Of a DNA stretch of 32,090 nt, positions 8,545-16,602 are shown in pieces. The notes below the pieces were generated by a model. It ran no database searches, was not told the DNA's origin, and was given only the letters and a program-made list of their open reading frames with translations. The position numbers were made by a program, and so were the translations under genes. Source of the DNA: Alphaproteobacteria bacterium (GTDB lineage: Bacteria; Pseudomonadota; Alphaproteobacteria; Caulobacterales; Caulobacteraceae); the NCBI GenBank assembly GCA_018826515.1, contig JAHKAM010000076.1, positions 1-32,090 on the forward strand. The letters are read 5' to 3'. Each line of letters starts with the position of its first letter. Position 1 is the first letter of the stretch.

Positions 8545-8727
8545 CTACCCCCCTCGCTGATGCCGCCATTTCCAGAGCCGATAGACGATGATCGGCACAA
8601 AACCGACCACGAGGGCCGCGATCAGCGACCCCCAGAAGTCGGCGCCGAGCATCTGTCCGGCCAGTCCCGCCCCTATGCCCGCCAGCGGCGGCCCGAGATA
8701 CGGGAGCCAGGACGGCGGTCTAGGCAT
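8545..8727 (-). CDS. Small hypothetical membrane protein (60 aa)
   Basis: A 60-residue ORF whose ATG overlaps the hppD stop codon by 8 bases, as in a translationally coupled pair. It contains one long or two short hydrophobic segments (about residues 9-28 and 32-49, G-S-L-I-A-A-L-V-V-G-F-V-P-I-I-V) and a basic tail (Y-R-L-W-K-W-R-H-Q-R), suggesting a small inner-membrane protein with its C-terminus in the cytoplasm. Third codon positions are mostly G/C, like neighbouring genes. I do not recognise the family. It could be a chance ORF, but the overlap, codon use and sensible topology favour a real gene. Confidence 0.55.
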   Translation of the reverse strand: MPRPPSWLPYLGPPLAGIGAGLAGQMLGADFWGSLIAALVVGFVPIIVYRLWKWRHQRGG

Positions 8728-9823
8728 CCACCTTGATGACGCCGCGCCGGATCTGGTCCAGCTCGATGGAGTCGAACAGGGCCTGGAAATTGCCCTCGCC
8801 GAACGCCTGGTTGCCCTTGCGCTGGATGATCTCGAAGAAGATCGGGCCGAAGGTGTCCTGGGTGAAGATCTGCAGCAGCAGGCCGTCCTCGTCCGAGCCG
8901 TCGATCAGGATGCGGTTCAGCCGCATGCGGGCGACGTCTTCGCCGTGGTTGGGCAGGCGTTTGTCGATCAGGTCGAAATAGGTCTCGATCGTATCCTGGA
9001 AGGGGATGCCGCGACGCTTCAGCTCCTCGACGGTCTCGAAGATGTTGTCGGTGTGCAGGGCGATGTGCTGGATGCCCTCGCCGTTGTAGCGGCGCAGGAA
9101 TTCCTCGATCTGGGAGTTGTCGTCCTGGCTTTCGTTCAGGGGGATGCGGATGGCGCGGTCGGGCGCGATCATCGCCTGGGACAGCAGGCCGGTCGCCTTG
9201 CCCTTGATGTTGAAATATTTCTGCTCCTCGAAGGCGAAGACGTCGCCGTAGAAGCCGGACCAGGTGCGCATCTGACCGCGTTTGACGTTGTGGGTCAGGT
9301 GGTCGAGGCAATACAGGCCGACGCTGTTCTTGCGCTCGGCCTCCTCCCAGCCCTCGATTTCGTCCCAGCCGTCATAGAGCGAGCCGGCCTCGCCGTACTG
9401 GTCGACGATATAGAGCAGCGAGCCGCCGATGCCCTGCAGGATATAGGGGTAGCCGCCGCCCAGCGCGCCGCCGTCGGCGCCGTCGGCCGGCTTGGCGCCG
9501 CGCGAGACGGCGCCCTCGAAGGCGGCCTTCGCATCGTTGACGCGGAAGGCCATGCCGTTGGCCGAGGGGCCGTGTTCACCGGCGAAGCCGGCGGCCTGAC
9601 CCTTGGGCGAACGGTTGACCAGCATGGTGATGTCGCCCTGCTTCAGCCGGACGACGTCATTGGCCGGGTTCACATGGGTCGAGGTGAAGCCCATCAGCTC
9701 CAGCCGCGAGATCATGGCCTCGGGCTCGGGCCCGGTGAATTCGACGAATTCGAAACCGTCCACGCCGAGCGGGTTTTCCTTGTCGAGGCGGGCGGCCGCT
9801 TCGGATTGGGGCGCGTCATGCAT
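8720..9823 (-). CDS. hppD: 4-hydroxyphenylpyruvate dioxygenase
   Basis: HPPD is a cytoplasmic non-haem Fe(II) enzyme that converts 4-hydroxyphenylpyruvate to homogentisate, the committed step of tyrosine catabolism. The 367-residue protein has two vicinal-oxygen-chelate domains. The expected 2-His-1-Glu iron ligands are visible: H175 (L-D-H-L-T-H-N-V), H253 (I-Q-H-I-A-L-H-T) and E331 (F-F-E-I-I-Q-R-K-G). The conserved C-terminal G-N-F-Q-A-L-F and R-R-G-V helix is complete. The start is supported by AGGAG just upstream of the ATG. fahA, the last enzyme of the same pathway, lies on the same strand about 8 kb away; homogentisate dioxygenase and maleylacetoacetate isomerase are not in the window. 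Confidence 0.96.
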   Translation of the reverse strand: MHDAPQSEAAARLDKENPLGVDGFEFVEFTGPEPEAMISRLELMGFTSTHVNPANDVVRLKQGDITMLVNRSPKGQAAGFAGEHGPSANGMAFRVNDAKAAFEGAVSRGAKPADGADGGALGGGYPYILQGIGGSLLYIVDQYGEAGSLYDGWDEIEGWEEAERKNSVGLYCLDHLTHNVKRGQMRTWSGFYGDVFAFEEQKYFNIKGKATGLLSQAMIAPDRAIRIPLNESQDDNSQIEEFLRRYNGEGIQHIALHTDNIFETVEELKRRGIPFQDTIETYFDLIDKRLPNHGEDVARMRLNRILIDGSDEDGLLLQIFTQDTFGPIFFEIIQRKGNQAFGEGNFQALFDSIELDQIRRGVIKVDA

Positions 9824-9961
9824 GGGAGGTCTCCTGCGAGCGTTCTGCGGCGTTGATCGCCGCTTTCGGGCGGAACCTAGGGACTGGAAGGGCGGAAGCC
9901 AAGAAGCGGCGGGTCACATGCGCGTTGTCACCCATCCGCCATTTCGGGGACGGAATCCGAC

Positions 9962-11911
9962 TCAGGGCCGGCCCACGACCGCATCGACCGAATTGGTTGT
10001 CACCGGGTGATAGCCGGGCCGGGCCCGGGCGTAGAGCGGGGTGGCGATGCTCCGGCCCCAGTCGCCCTCGGCCCACAGGCTGGTGAACAGCGGCAGGACG
10101 AATTTGCGCCGGCCCATGGTGGTCAGGAACCGCTCCAGCGTCGGCACGGCCGGCTGGTAGCGGTGCTGGACCGCGATCTGCAGCCAGGCGAACAGGACCT
10201 CGGCGTTGCCTTCCTCGCGCAGGTCCAGGGTCGCTTCCAGATCGGCCAGCTGGGCCGGGGTCAGCCAGTCGGCGCCGTCCGCGCGCCCTTCGGGACGCCA
10301 GGCCAGGAAGCGCTGGCGCTCCTGGGTCGACCAGCCGGACCATGCGATGGCCGAGGCCGGGCCGCCGGCGTGGAAGGCCCGGGCCGCGGCGTCGACCGGG
10401 ACGAAGGCGTCCGACACCGGCGGGACCCAATTGGACGGCATGCCGGGCTGATAGATCCAGGCGTCCATCATCAGCCGGTCTTCCAGCGCCCGCGTGGTCA
10501 CCAGATGGGTGCGGATGTCCTCGAGGAAGCGTTCGGTGGTCATCGGCCGGAAGGCGTTGCGTTCGAAATAGCCCTTCAGCCAGGCGTCGAACCGCTCACG
10601 TCCGACGATGCGCTCGATGGTGTTCAGAAAGGCGGCACCCTTCTCATAGGCGACGTCGGTCAGGCCCTCGTCCGGATCGCGGCCGGCCAGGTCCAGCTTC
10701 AGCCGGGTGTCCGCGGCGGGCAGGTCCGCCAGGGTGCGCTGCAGATCGCCCCAGCCCAGCGACTGCAGCATCAGGGCGCGGTCGCGGCCGTAGACCGCCT
10801 CCATGATCCGGTTCTCGAAATAGACGGTGAACCCCTCGTTGAGCCAGAAGTCGTCCCAGGTGGCGTTGGTCACCAGATTGCCCGACCAGCTGTGCGCCAG
10901 CTCGTGCGCCACCAGACTGACCAGCGACTGGTCGCCGGCGATGATGGTGGGTGTGGCGAAGGTCAGACGCGGATTCTCCATGCCGCCGAACGGGAAGCTG
11001 GGCGGCAGGATCAGCAGGTCGTAGCGGCCCCAGCGATAGGGGCCGTACAGGGCCTCGGCCTCATCGACCATCTCGGCCGTCGGGACCATTTCGGCATGGG
11101 CCCCGGCCAGCATCGACGGCTCGGTCCAGACGCCGGTGCGCTCGTCGATGGCCCGGAAGGCGACGTCGCCGATGCCGATGGCGATCAGATAGGGCGGCAC
11201 CGGATTGGTCATGCGGAACCGCCAGGCGGACTGGCCGGGGCCGGCGGACTCGCCGGTCTCCGTCAGGCCCTCGGCGCTCATCACCACCTTGAGGTCGGAC
11301 GGCGCGACGATGCGGGCGTCCCAGGTCTGGCGGATGCCGGGACTGTCCTGGGTCGGGATCCAGGTGCGGGTCAGGATCGCCTGCCCCTGGCTGAACATAT
11401 AGGGCTCCTCGCCGCCGGCGGTCTGGGCGGGGGTCAGCCATTGCAGCGCCGCCGCGTCGGGGCGGGTGGCGTAGCGAATGACGATGCGGCGCTGCTCGCC
11501 CGCCGCGAAGGCGGGGAAGCGGATGGTCAGCGGCTGGCCGAGAACGGGATCGCTTTCACCGGTCTGGAACTGGAGCGGGGCCCCGGCGGCGTCGCGCACG
11601 TCGCGGATATCGAGGTTGCGAACGTCGAGAATGATCTCGGTCGCGCCCGGCTCGGCGGTGATGTCGAGCGCGGCGGACCCGGACAGGGTGTCGCTCTCGA
11701 AGTCGGCCGTCAGGTCCAGGGCGACGTGTTTCACCCGGGCGATCTCCGGCCGGGCATGGGAGTGGACGTCGCGCACATAGTCGACCGGCGCGGTCGCCAT
11801 GACCGCCGCGGGCTGCATGCCGGACTCCGGACCGAAGCCGGGCATCATGGCGCAACCGCCGAGGGCGGCGGCGAGCGCGATTGAAGAGACCAGTCCAAGC
11901 GTGCGGATCAT
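9962..11911 (-). CDS. M1 family metallopeptidase, leukotriene-A4-hydrolase-like lipoprotein
   Basis: A 649-residue zinc aminopeptidase of family M1. The zinc site is H336-E-L-A-H340 with the third ligand E359 (W-L-N-E-G), and the substrate-binding G-G-M-E-N motif lies about 30 residues before it. The C-terminal third matches the helical domain of leukotriene-A4-hydrolase-type peptidases (M-G-R-R-K-F-V-L-P-L-F, Y-H-P-V-T). The N-terminus is a lipoprotein signal peptide with lipobox L-G-G-C20, so it should be anchored in the cell envelope and trim peptides in the periplasm. The ATG at 11911 is preferred over an upstream in-frame start because it begins the signal peptide directly and has AAGGAC upstream. 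A 6-bp hairpin with a 5-base loop lies in its leader (11938-11954). Confidence 0.93.
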   Translation of the reverse strand: MIRTLGLVSSIALAAALGGCAMMPGFGPESGMQPAAVMATAPVDYVRDVHSHARPEIARVKHVALDLTADFESDTLSGSAALDITAEPGATEIILDVRNLDIRDVRDAAGAPLQFQTGESDPVLGQPLTIRFPAFAAGEQRRIVIRYATRPDAAALQWLTPAQTAGGEEPYMFSQGQAILTRTWIPTQDSPGIRQTWDARIVAPSDLKVVMSAEGLTETGESAGPGQSAWRFRMTNPVPPYLIAIGIGDVAFRAIDERTGVWTEPSMLAGAHAEMVPTAEMVDEAEALYGPYRWGRYDLLILPPSFPFGGMENPRLTFATPTIIAGDQSLVSLVAHELAHSWSGNLVTNATWDDFWLNEGFTVYFENRIMEAVYGRDRALMLQSLGWGDLQRTLADLPAADTRLKLDLAGRDPDEGLTDVAYEKGAAFLNTIERIVGRERFDAWLKGYFERNAFRPMTTERFLEDIRTHLVTTRALEDRLMMDAWIYQPGMPSNWVPPVSDAFVPVDAAARAFHAGGPASAIAWSGWSTQERQRFLAWRPEGRADGADWLTPAQLADLEATLDLREEGNAEVLFAWLQIAVQHRYQPAVPTLERFLTTMGRRKFVLPLFTSLWAEGDWGRSIATPLYARARPGYHPVTTNSVDAVVGRP

Positions 11912-12004
11912 TGAAAGTCCTTGATCAATTGGTCCCGCCGACCGGTTCGGTCGGTGCGGCCGGATGCGTTTCCTGCGGGACAACGCCCCGGCAGGGCAAA
12001 AAGA

Positions 12005-13264
12005 TCAAGAGGCGGCCGGAACCGGCGCCGCGTTTCGCCCCGTGAACAGCCGTCCCCGCTCGGCGATCAGGACGCAGACCAGCGCCGTCAGACCCAGGGC
12101 GGTGAAGCCGACCGTCATCGGCGCCGCCGAGCCGTTGAACTGTTGCCCGATCAGGAAGCCGAGCGAGGCGCCGGCGGTGGTGGAGATGAAGCCCTGGGCC
12201 GAGGATGCGGTGCCCGCGATATGGCCCATCGGCTCCATCGCCATGGCCCCGAAATTCCCCGCGATGAAGCCGAAGCAGAACATGGTCAGGGCCTGCAGGA
12301 TAGAAAAGGTCCAGATCGTCTCGTGCCCGGTCAGGGCCACCGCCGCGTGGATCGCCGACATGGTGATGAAACCCAGCAGGGCGGTGTGGGAGATCAGCCG
12401 CGACCCCAGCCGCTCCACCAGCTTCGCATTGAGCAGCGAGGCCACGGCGATGCCCCCGGCGATGGCGGCGAAGACGGCCGTGAACAGTCGGGGTTCGTTG
12501 AAGACGTCGAAGAAGATCTGCTGGCTTGAATTGATGAAGCCGAACAGGGCGCCGGTGATGCAGGTCATGGCCAGGGTGTAGCCGATGGCCTGGCGGTGAG
12601 TGACGGCCTCGCGGAAGGCCGAGGCGATGCGGCCGACCTGGATCGGCATCCGGTTTTCCGCGTGCAGGGTCTCCGGCAGGCGCAGGGCGGCCCAGATCAG
12701 GAAGGCCGAGCCGGCGACGGCGAGGACGCCGAAGATCCACGGCCAGGGGGCGACCGTCAGGATCAGCTGGCCGAAGGCCGGCGCCAGGATGGGCACGCCG
12801 AGGAAGACCAGAAAGCTCAGCGACATCACCCGCGCCATGGTCCGGCCGCTGTAGCGGTCGCGCACGATCGACACCGCCAGCACCCGCAGGGCCGCCGCCC
12901 CCAGGCCGGTGGCGATGCGCGCCAGGATCAGCAGTTCGAAGGTCGGGGCGAAGGCGGCCAGGGTGCTGAACAGTACGTAGAGGGACAGGCCCGCCATCAG
13001 CACGGGCTTGCGGCCATAGCGGTCGGCCAGCGGTCCATAGATCAGCTGGGCCCCGCCGAAGCCCAGCAGATAGGCGGTGATGACCCACTGGCGGCTGTTC
13101 TCGGTCGCCACGCCCAGCGCCTCGCCGATGGCCGGCAACGCCGGCAGCATCATGTCGATGGCCAGGGCGTTCAGCGCCATCATCATGGCGATCAGCGCCA
13201 CGAACTCGGGAAACCCCGGACCCTTGAAGGCGGGGGTGGCGGGGTCGACGGCGGGAGAGGTCAT
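12005..13264 (-). CDS. Bcr/CflA family drug-resistance MFS transporter
   Basis: A 419-residue major facilitator with about 12 predicted membrane segments, belonging to the drug:H+ antiporter Bcr/CflA group. Typical features are the first helix A-L-A-I-D-M-M-L-P-A-L-P-A-I, the loop 2-3 motif A (G-P-L-A-D-R-Y-G-R-K-P), and the helix 5 motif region with F-L-G-V-P-I-L-A-P-A-F-G. It probably exports small hydrophobic drugs or metabolites using the proton gradient; the substrate cannot be told from sequence. The ATG at 13264 has only a weak ribosome site. It lies 139 bases downstream of acr3 on the same strand, so read-through from the ars promoter is possible, but nothing shows it is part of arsenic resistance. 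Confidence 0.9.
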   Translation of the reverse strand: MTSPAVDPATPAFKGPGFPEFVALIAMMMALNALAIDMMLPALPAIGEALGVATENSRQWVITAYLLGFGGAQLIYGPLADRYGRKPVLMAGLSLYVLFSTLAAFAPTFELLILARIATGLGAAALRVLAVSIVRDRYSGRTMARVMSLSFLVFLGVPILAPAFGQLILTVAPWPWIFGVLAVAGSAFLIWAALRLPETLHAENRMPIQVGRIASAFREAVTHRQAIGYTLAMTCITGALFGFINSSQQIFFDVFNEPRLFTAVFAAIAGGIAVASLLNAKLVERLGSRLISHTALLGFITMSAIHAAVALTGHETIWTFSILQALTMFCFGFIAGNFGAMAMEPMGHIAGTASSAQGFISTTAGASLGFLIGQQFNGSAAPMTVGFTALGLTALVCVLIAERGRLFTGRNAAPVPAAS

Positions 13265-13403
13265 CGGGGGCAGATGGGGCCGGGACGTCGGGGTGCAACC
13301 TTGCGGACGACGAATATGAAGGAGGGGCCCGAAGCGAGAGGGCCGCCCGCGCGTTTGACGGCAGCGCCAGACGGGAAGCCGCCCGGGCCCGCGCTTGCGG
13401 ACC

Positions 13404-14498
13404 TCAATCCTTCGGCCCTGTCCCCCGACTGCGGATCGGGGACTCGTCCACCGGGAACCAGTGGCGTGTGCGGTTGGCGAACCAGACCAGCGACAGCATC
13501 ACCGGCACCTCGACCAGCACGCCGACCACGGTGACCAGCGCCGCGATCGAGTTCAGACCGAACAGGCCGATGGCCACGGCGACCGCCAGTTCGAAGAAGT
13601 TCGAGGTGCCGATCATGGCGCAGGGCGCGGCGATGTTGTGCGGCACACGCCAGGCCCTGGCCGCCCAATAGGCCGCGGCGAAGATGCCGTAGGACTGGAT
13701 CAGCAGCGGGACGGCGATCATGCCGATGACGAGGGGGCGCGACAGGATCACCTCGCCCTGGAAGCCGAACAGCAGCACCACCGTCGCCAGCAGGCCCAGG
13801 ATGGACAGGGGCTTGATCCGGGCGGTGAAGGCGCCGACCGCCGCCTCCGCCGCCGCGGGAGTCGTGGCGCGCCGGGTCATCAGCATCCGCGTCACAACGC
13901 CGGCAGCCAGCGGGATCACGACATAGAGGACGACGGACAGGATCAGCGTCTCCCACGGCACGGTGATGTCGGTGACGCCCAGCAGCAGGGCGACGATCGG
14001 CGCATAGGCGAAGACCATGATGGCGTCGTTCAGCGACACCTGCGCCAGGGTGTAGTTCGGATCGCCCCGGGTCATCTGTGACCAGACGAAGACCATGGCC
14101 GTGCAGGGCGCGGCGCCGAGGAGGATCAGCCCCGCGATATACTGCCCGGCCGTGCCCGGCTCGATGAAGGGGGCGAAGACCCATTCGAAGAACAGCACGC
14201 CCAGGGCGGCCATGGTGAAGGGCTTGATCAGCCAGTTCACCACCAGGGTGATGATCATCCCCTTGGGACGTTGGTGCACCCGCGCGAGGCTGGTGAAGTC
14301 CACCGCCACCATCATCGGATAGACCATGAACCAGATCAGGACCGCGACGACGAGATTGACCGAGCCGTATTCCAGGTCCGCCAGATACCCGACCAGTCCC
14401 GGCGCGATCTGGCCCAGCGCGAGTCCGGCCAGGATCGCCAGCGCGACCCAGATCGAAAGATAGCGTTCGAAGGCCGGCATCGGCGGCGTTTTCCCCAT
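13404..14498 (-). CDS. acr3: ACR3-type arsenite efflux transporter
   Basis: ACR3 is a ten-helix inner-membrane permease that expels arsenite (and sometimes antimonite). The protein has the family start ([14 protein letters not shown]), the essential cysteine in [13 protein letters not shown], the N-D-A-I-M segment and the late block [19 protein letters not shown]. The ATG at 14498 gives 364 residues; the ATG at 14480 (358 residues) matches the family N-terminus even better, and neither has a good ribosome site. A perfect 7-bp hairpin (14502-14521) sits 3 bases before the first ATG in the predicted leader. The gene is divergent from arsR and shares its operator. Confidence 0.93.
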   Translation of the reverse strand: MGKTPPMPAFERYLSIWVALAILAGLALGQIAPGLVGYLADLEYGSVNLVVAVLIWFMVYPMMVAVDFTSLARVHQRPKGMIITLVVNWLIKPFTMAALGVLFFEWVFAPFIEPGTAGQYIAGLILLGAAPCTAMVFVWSQMTRGDPNYTLAQVSLNDAIMVFAYAPIVALLLGVTDITVPWETLILSVVLYVVIPLAAGVVTRMLMTRRATTPAAAEAAVGAFTARIKPLSILGLLATVVLLFGFQGEVILSRPLVIGMIAVPLLIQSYGIFAAAYWAARAWRVPHNIAAPCAMIGTSNFFELAVAVAIGLFGLNSIAALVTVVGVLVEVPVMLSLVWFANRTRHWFPVDESPIRSRGTGPKD

Positions 14499-14501
14499 CG
14501 G

Positions 14502-14521
14502 CTCAGGCAGGAAGGCCTGAG
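14502..14521 (-). promoter_or_regulatory. Hairpin in the acr3 5' leader
   Basis: CTCAGGC (14502-14508) and GCCTGAG (14515-14521) form a perfect 7-bp stem with a 6-base loop. It lies 3 bases upstream of the acr3 ATG at 14498 and inside the predicted 54-base leader. If it forms in mRNA it would cover the ribosome-binding region of that start, favouring the ATG at 14480 or controlling translation. There is no T-run, so it is not a terminator. Its function is inferred. Confidence 0.35.
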
Positions 14522-14539
14522 GGAAAGCAGCCCCGCGCT

Positions 14540-14579
14540 TGAGAGGCAAGTTAATTCCATTATACTGGAAATATGGAAT
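14540..14579. promoter_or_regulatory. Divergent acr3/arsR promoter with ArsR-type operator
   Basis: A short A/T-rich island in G/C-rich DNA. Two nested dyads are visible: TTCCA-N6-TGGAA (14555-14570) and ATTCCAT (14554-14560) with ATGGAAT (14573-14579). A perfect TATAAT on the minus strand (14564-14559) would start the acr3 transcript near 14552. On the plus strand TATACT (14561-14566) with a weak TTGAGA (14540-14545) would start transcription at or beside the arsR ATG (14573). ArsR dimers bound to the dyads would cover both -10 elements, giving arsenite-inducible expression of both arms. Confidence 0.72.
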
Positions 14580-14908
14580 CCGAAGCCGCCATGCTCGCGC
14601 TCGCAGCGCTTGCGCAGCCCACCCGTCTGGAGACCTTCCGCCTGCTGGTGCGCCATGAACCCCAGGGTCTGGCCGCCGGCGAGATCGCCAGCCGGCTGGC
14701 GGTGCCCGCCAACACCCTGTCCGCCCATCTCGGTCTGCTGTCCCGCGCGGGTCTGATCACCGCCGAGCGACGCAGCCGGTCGATCATCTATCGCGCCGAT
14801 CTCGACCGCCTTCGCGAGTTGGTGGTGTTCCTGCTCAACGACTGCTGTCAGGGCCGCGCCGACCTGTGCGAGCCCTTGATCGCCCAACTCTCACCCTGCC
14901 GCGCCTGA
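14573..14908 (+). CDS. arsR: ArsR family arsenite-responsive repressor
   Basis: A 111-residue winged-helix repressor. [15 protein letters not shown] is the typical ArsR N-terminal helix; the recognition helix region is [14 protein letters not shown] and the wing is R-R-S-R-S-I-I-Y. The usual alpha-3 C-x-C motif of plasmid-type ArsR is absent. Instead there is a C-terminal cysteine cluster, C91-C92 and C99, resembling the site described for Acidithiobacillus ferrooxidans ArsR. As(III) binding there would release DNA. The ATG lies about 7 bases after its own -10 element, so the mRNA is probably leaderless; no ribosome site is visible. arsC follows after 7 bases. Confidence 0.93.
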   Translation: MESEAAMLALAALAQPTRLETFRLLVRHEPQGLAAGEIASRLAVPANTLSAHLGLLSRAGLITAERRSRSIIYRADLDRLRELVVFLLNDCCQGRADLCEPLIAQLSPCRA

Positions 14909-14915
14909 GGCCCCC

Positions 14916-15338
14916 ATGGACGTCGTCATCTACCACAACCCCGCCTGCGGGACCTCGCGCAACACCCTGGCCCTGATTCGCCATGTGGGGATCGAGCCGC
15001 ATGTCATCGAATATCTGAAGACCCCGCCCAGCCGCGCCGTGGTCCAGGACCTGGCGGCCCGCATGGGCGTCGCGCTGCGCGAGGTGCTGCGCGAAAAGGG
15101 CACGCCTTTCGCCGAGCTGGGGCTCGGCGATCCAGACGTGAGCGACGATCGGCTTCTCGACGCGATCGAAGCCCACCCCGTCCTCCTCAACCGTCCGATC
15201 GTCGTCACGCCGAAGGGCGTGCGCCTGTGCCGGCCTTCGGAGGCGGTGCTCGACCTGCTGCCGGAGGACGGCCTGACGCCCTTCGTCAAGGAGGACGGCG
15301 AGGTGGTCATCGATCCTGACGGCCGCAGGGTTCGCTGA
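14916..15338 (+). CDS. arsC: Arsenate reductase, glutaredoxin-linked type
   Basis: ArsC reduces arsenate to arsenite with glutathione and glutaredoxin, producing the substrate for Acr3. The 140-residue protein begins M-D-V-V-I-Y-H-N-P-A-C11-G-T-S-R-N, with the catalytic cysteine in the standard place. It keeps the oxyanion-binding arginines in the L-L-N-R-P-I-V-V region and the following C-R-P-S-E. It is 7 bases behind arsR and surely co-transcribed. The C-terminal tail (E-D-G-E-V-V-I-D-P-D-G-R-R) is normal for the family. About 15 bases after its stop the remnant of arsH begins. Confidence 0.95.
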   Translation: MDVVIYHNPACGTSRNTLALIRHVGIEPHVIEYLKTPPSRAVVQDLAARMGVALREVLREKGTPFAELGLGDPDVSDDRLLDAIEAHPVLLNRPIVVTPKGVRLCRPSEAVLDLLPEDGLTPFVKEDGEVVIDPDGRRVR

Positions 15339-15353
15339 CGCCCGAGGCGCCCG

Positions 15354-15536
15354 GGGCGGACCCTGGCGGTGATGCAGGTCCCGGGCGGCTCGCAGCGCTT
15401 CAGTGCGGTCAGCACCCTGCACATGCTCGGCCGCTGGATGCGGATGTTCACCACCCCCAACCCGTCGAGCGTGGCCAGGCCCTTCAGCGCGTTCGGCGAC
15501 GACGGCCGGATGAAGCCGTCCAGCCAGTACGACCGG
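15354..15536 (+). pseudogene. arsH: Remnant of arsH (organoarsenical oxidase/NADPH:FMN oxidoreductase)
   Basis: One frame between arsC and the tRNA reads G-R-T-L-A-V-M-Q-V, then G-G-S-Q-x-F-x-A-V, L-G-R-W-M-R-M, P-N-x-S-S-V-A and [12 protein letters not shown]. These are the consecutive conserved blocks of the C-terminal part of ArsH, a flavoprotein that usually follows ars operons and oxidises trivalent organoarsenicals. Only about 61 of some 230 codons remain. Roughly the first 150 are gone, with no start codon or flavin-binding N-terminus, and the last 25 or so are replaced by unrelated sequence after Y-D-R. No frameshift or stop lies inside the fragment, suggesting recent loss by deletion at both ends. 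It is certainly not a functional gene. The match is from memory of the family. Confidence 0.8.
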
Positions 15537-15554
15537 GGCGCCGTCGGTCGGCGA

Positions 15555-15639
15555 TGGTGCGGGCGGCCGGGGTCGAACCGGCACTCCTTTCGGAACCGGA
15601 TTTTGAGTCCGGCGCGTCTACCAGTTCCACCACGCCCGC
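15555..15639 (-). tRNA. tRNA-Leu (anticodon CAA)
   Basis: The minus strand folds as a class II tRNA. The 7-bp acceptor stem pairs GCGGGCG (15639-15633) with CGCCCGC (15565-15559). There is a D-arm with G-G-U-A-G-A, an anticodon stem CCGGA/UCCGG with loop CUCAAAA, a long variable arm (typical of leucine) and a T-arm with GGUUCGACC. The discriminator base is A, and the 3' CCA is encoded (15557-15555). The CAA anticodon decodes UUG. The 3' end is 18 bases from the truncated arsH remnant. Confidence 0.95.
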
Positions 15640-15669
15640 ACAGGCCGTTGCTCGCTTTGGCAGGCGCGC

Positions 15670-15699
15670 TTGGTAGCTCGCGCGGCCCGACCAGGTCAA
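15670..15699 (-). promoter_or_regulatory. Putative promoter of tRNA-Leu
   Basis: On the minus strand TTGACC (15699-15694) is followed by GCTACCAA (15677-15670). This resembles the Caulobacter housekeeping pattern TTGACg...GCTAnAwC. Transcription would start near 15663, about 24 bases before the mature tRNA. Pattern match only. Confidence 0.45.
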
Positions 15700-15715
15700 T
15701 CGGGATCGGCGCGGC

Positions 15716-16492
15716 TCAGGGCATGACGAAATTGGTTCTGAACGACACCCGCCTCACGGGGACGGGCGCGCCCGGCTGGGCCATGTTGAGGACGCGGGCG
15801 CGTCGCGCGGCGCGCAGGGTCGCCTCGCCGAAGCCGCCGTCATGCGGATGCTCCATTTCGACCACGCAATCGCGCAGCGGGCCGTCGGGGCTGGTCAGGC
15901 AGGTGGTGACGACAAAGCCCTCGGCATAGCGGGTCGCGGGGAAGCGCGGCTGCGGCCGGCGCTGCCAGGCAAAGCCCACGGGCAGTTCGGACTCGCCGAT
16001 CGCCGCCAGCTCCGCGTCGCGGGGATCGACCAGGGGCCGGTCGCAGGCGGTCAGGGCCTCGTCGATGGCGACGTTCGATCCGGGCAGCTCGACCACATAG
16101 CGGATATTGCGCCCGTCGGCGGCCGCGCCCGGGACCATCACCTGCAACTGCCCGCCCTGCCGGAACTCACGGGCCAGCGGGGCCGGGAAGTCGCTGACCG
16201 CCACCGATCGATCGGTCGTGGTGGTCCACATCGACATGAACGGGTCGCCCTCGCGGAAGGTCAGCTCCAGGGCGCGCCGTCGGTTGCGCGAGGGCGGCAG
16301 GCCGGCGAGGACGGCGTTGAACGACCCGTCGATGCAGCGGAAGCCGACGCTGAGCCCGACGTCGAAGGTGGAGAAGGCGAGGACCGACTTCTTCGCCGGA
16401 TCGCGCACGAGATCCCAGTCCCGGGGGGCGTCCTGGGCCAAGGCAGGCAGGGCGACCGCGCCAATCAGGAGGGCGACGAGAAAACGCTTCAT
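15716..16492 (-). CDS. Secreted protein with TonB-C-like domain, paralogue A
   Basis: A 258-residue protein with a clear Sec signal peptide ([12 protein letters not shown], cleavage after A-L-A), so periplasmic. The mature part starts with [11 protein letters not shown] and has cysteines that could form disulphides (C-I-D-G, A-C-D-R, T-T-C-L-T, D-C-V-V). The C-terminal 70 residues resemble the TonB C-terminal fold ([29 protein letters not shown], final V-S-F-R-T-N-F). There is no N-terminal TonB anchor or proline-rich linker, so it is not a normal TonB. It is paralogous to the next gene. Function is not known to me. Confidence 0.82.
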   Translation of the reverse strand: MKRFLVALLIGAVALPALAQDAPRDWDLVRDPAKKSVLAFSTFDVGLSVGFRCIDGSFNAVLAGLPPSRNRRRALELTFREGDPFMSMWTTTTDRSVAVSDFPAPLAREFRQGGQLQVMVPGAAADGRNIRYVVELPGSNVAIDEALTACDRPLVDPRDAELAAIGESELPVGFAWQRRPQPRFPATRYAEGFVVTTCLTSPDGPLRDCVVEMEHPHDGGFGEATLRAARRARVLNMAQPGAPVPVRRVSFRTNFVMP

Positions 16493-16602
16493 GGGACCCG
16501 GTCCGGAGAGGCTAAGACTACAACCTTTTGTGGCGAAGCGCGGCCGGGGTCAACCTTGGCGGCGGTCCTTCGCCCGCGGATTCGGACGGGTGCGTAACCG
16601 TG

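Noticed and set aside
9911..9933. A near-palindrome in the gap upstream of hppD
   Set aside because: Only 7 of 11 positions pair around the centre and no known tyrosine-regulator consensus is matched; too weak to call an operator.
10007..11884. A 625-codon open frame on the plus strand opposite the M1 peptidase
   Set aside because: The minus strand encodes a complete peptidase with all catalytic motifs. The plus frame is rich in Gly/Arg/Asp/Gln, has no domain and arises from G/C-rich third positions.
11938..12000. Hairpins between the Bcr/CflA and peptidase genes as terminators
   Set aside because: Stems exist (for example 11938-11954), but no T-run follows in the direction of transcription.
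15369..15929. An open frame running from the arsH remnant through the tRNA and on
   Set aside because: Only the first 56 codons or so resemble ArsH; the rest crosses a tRNA gene and antisense of the secreted protein, so it is not one gene.
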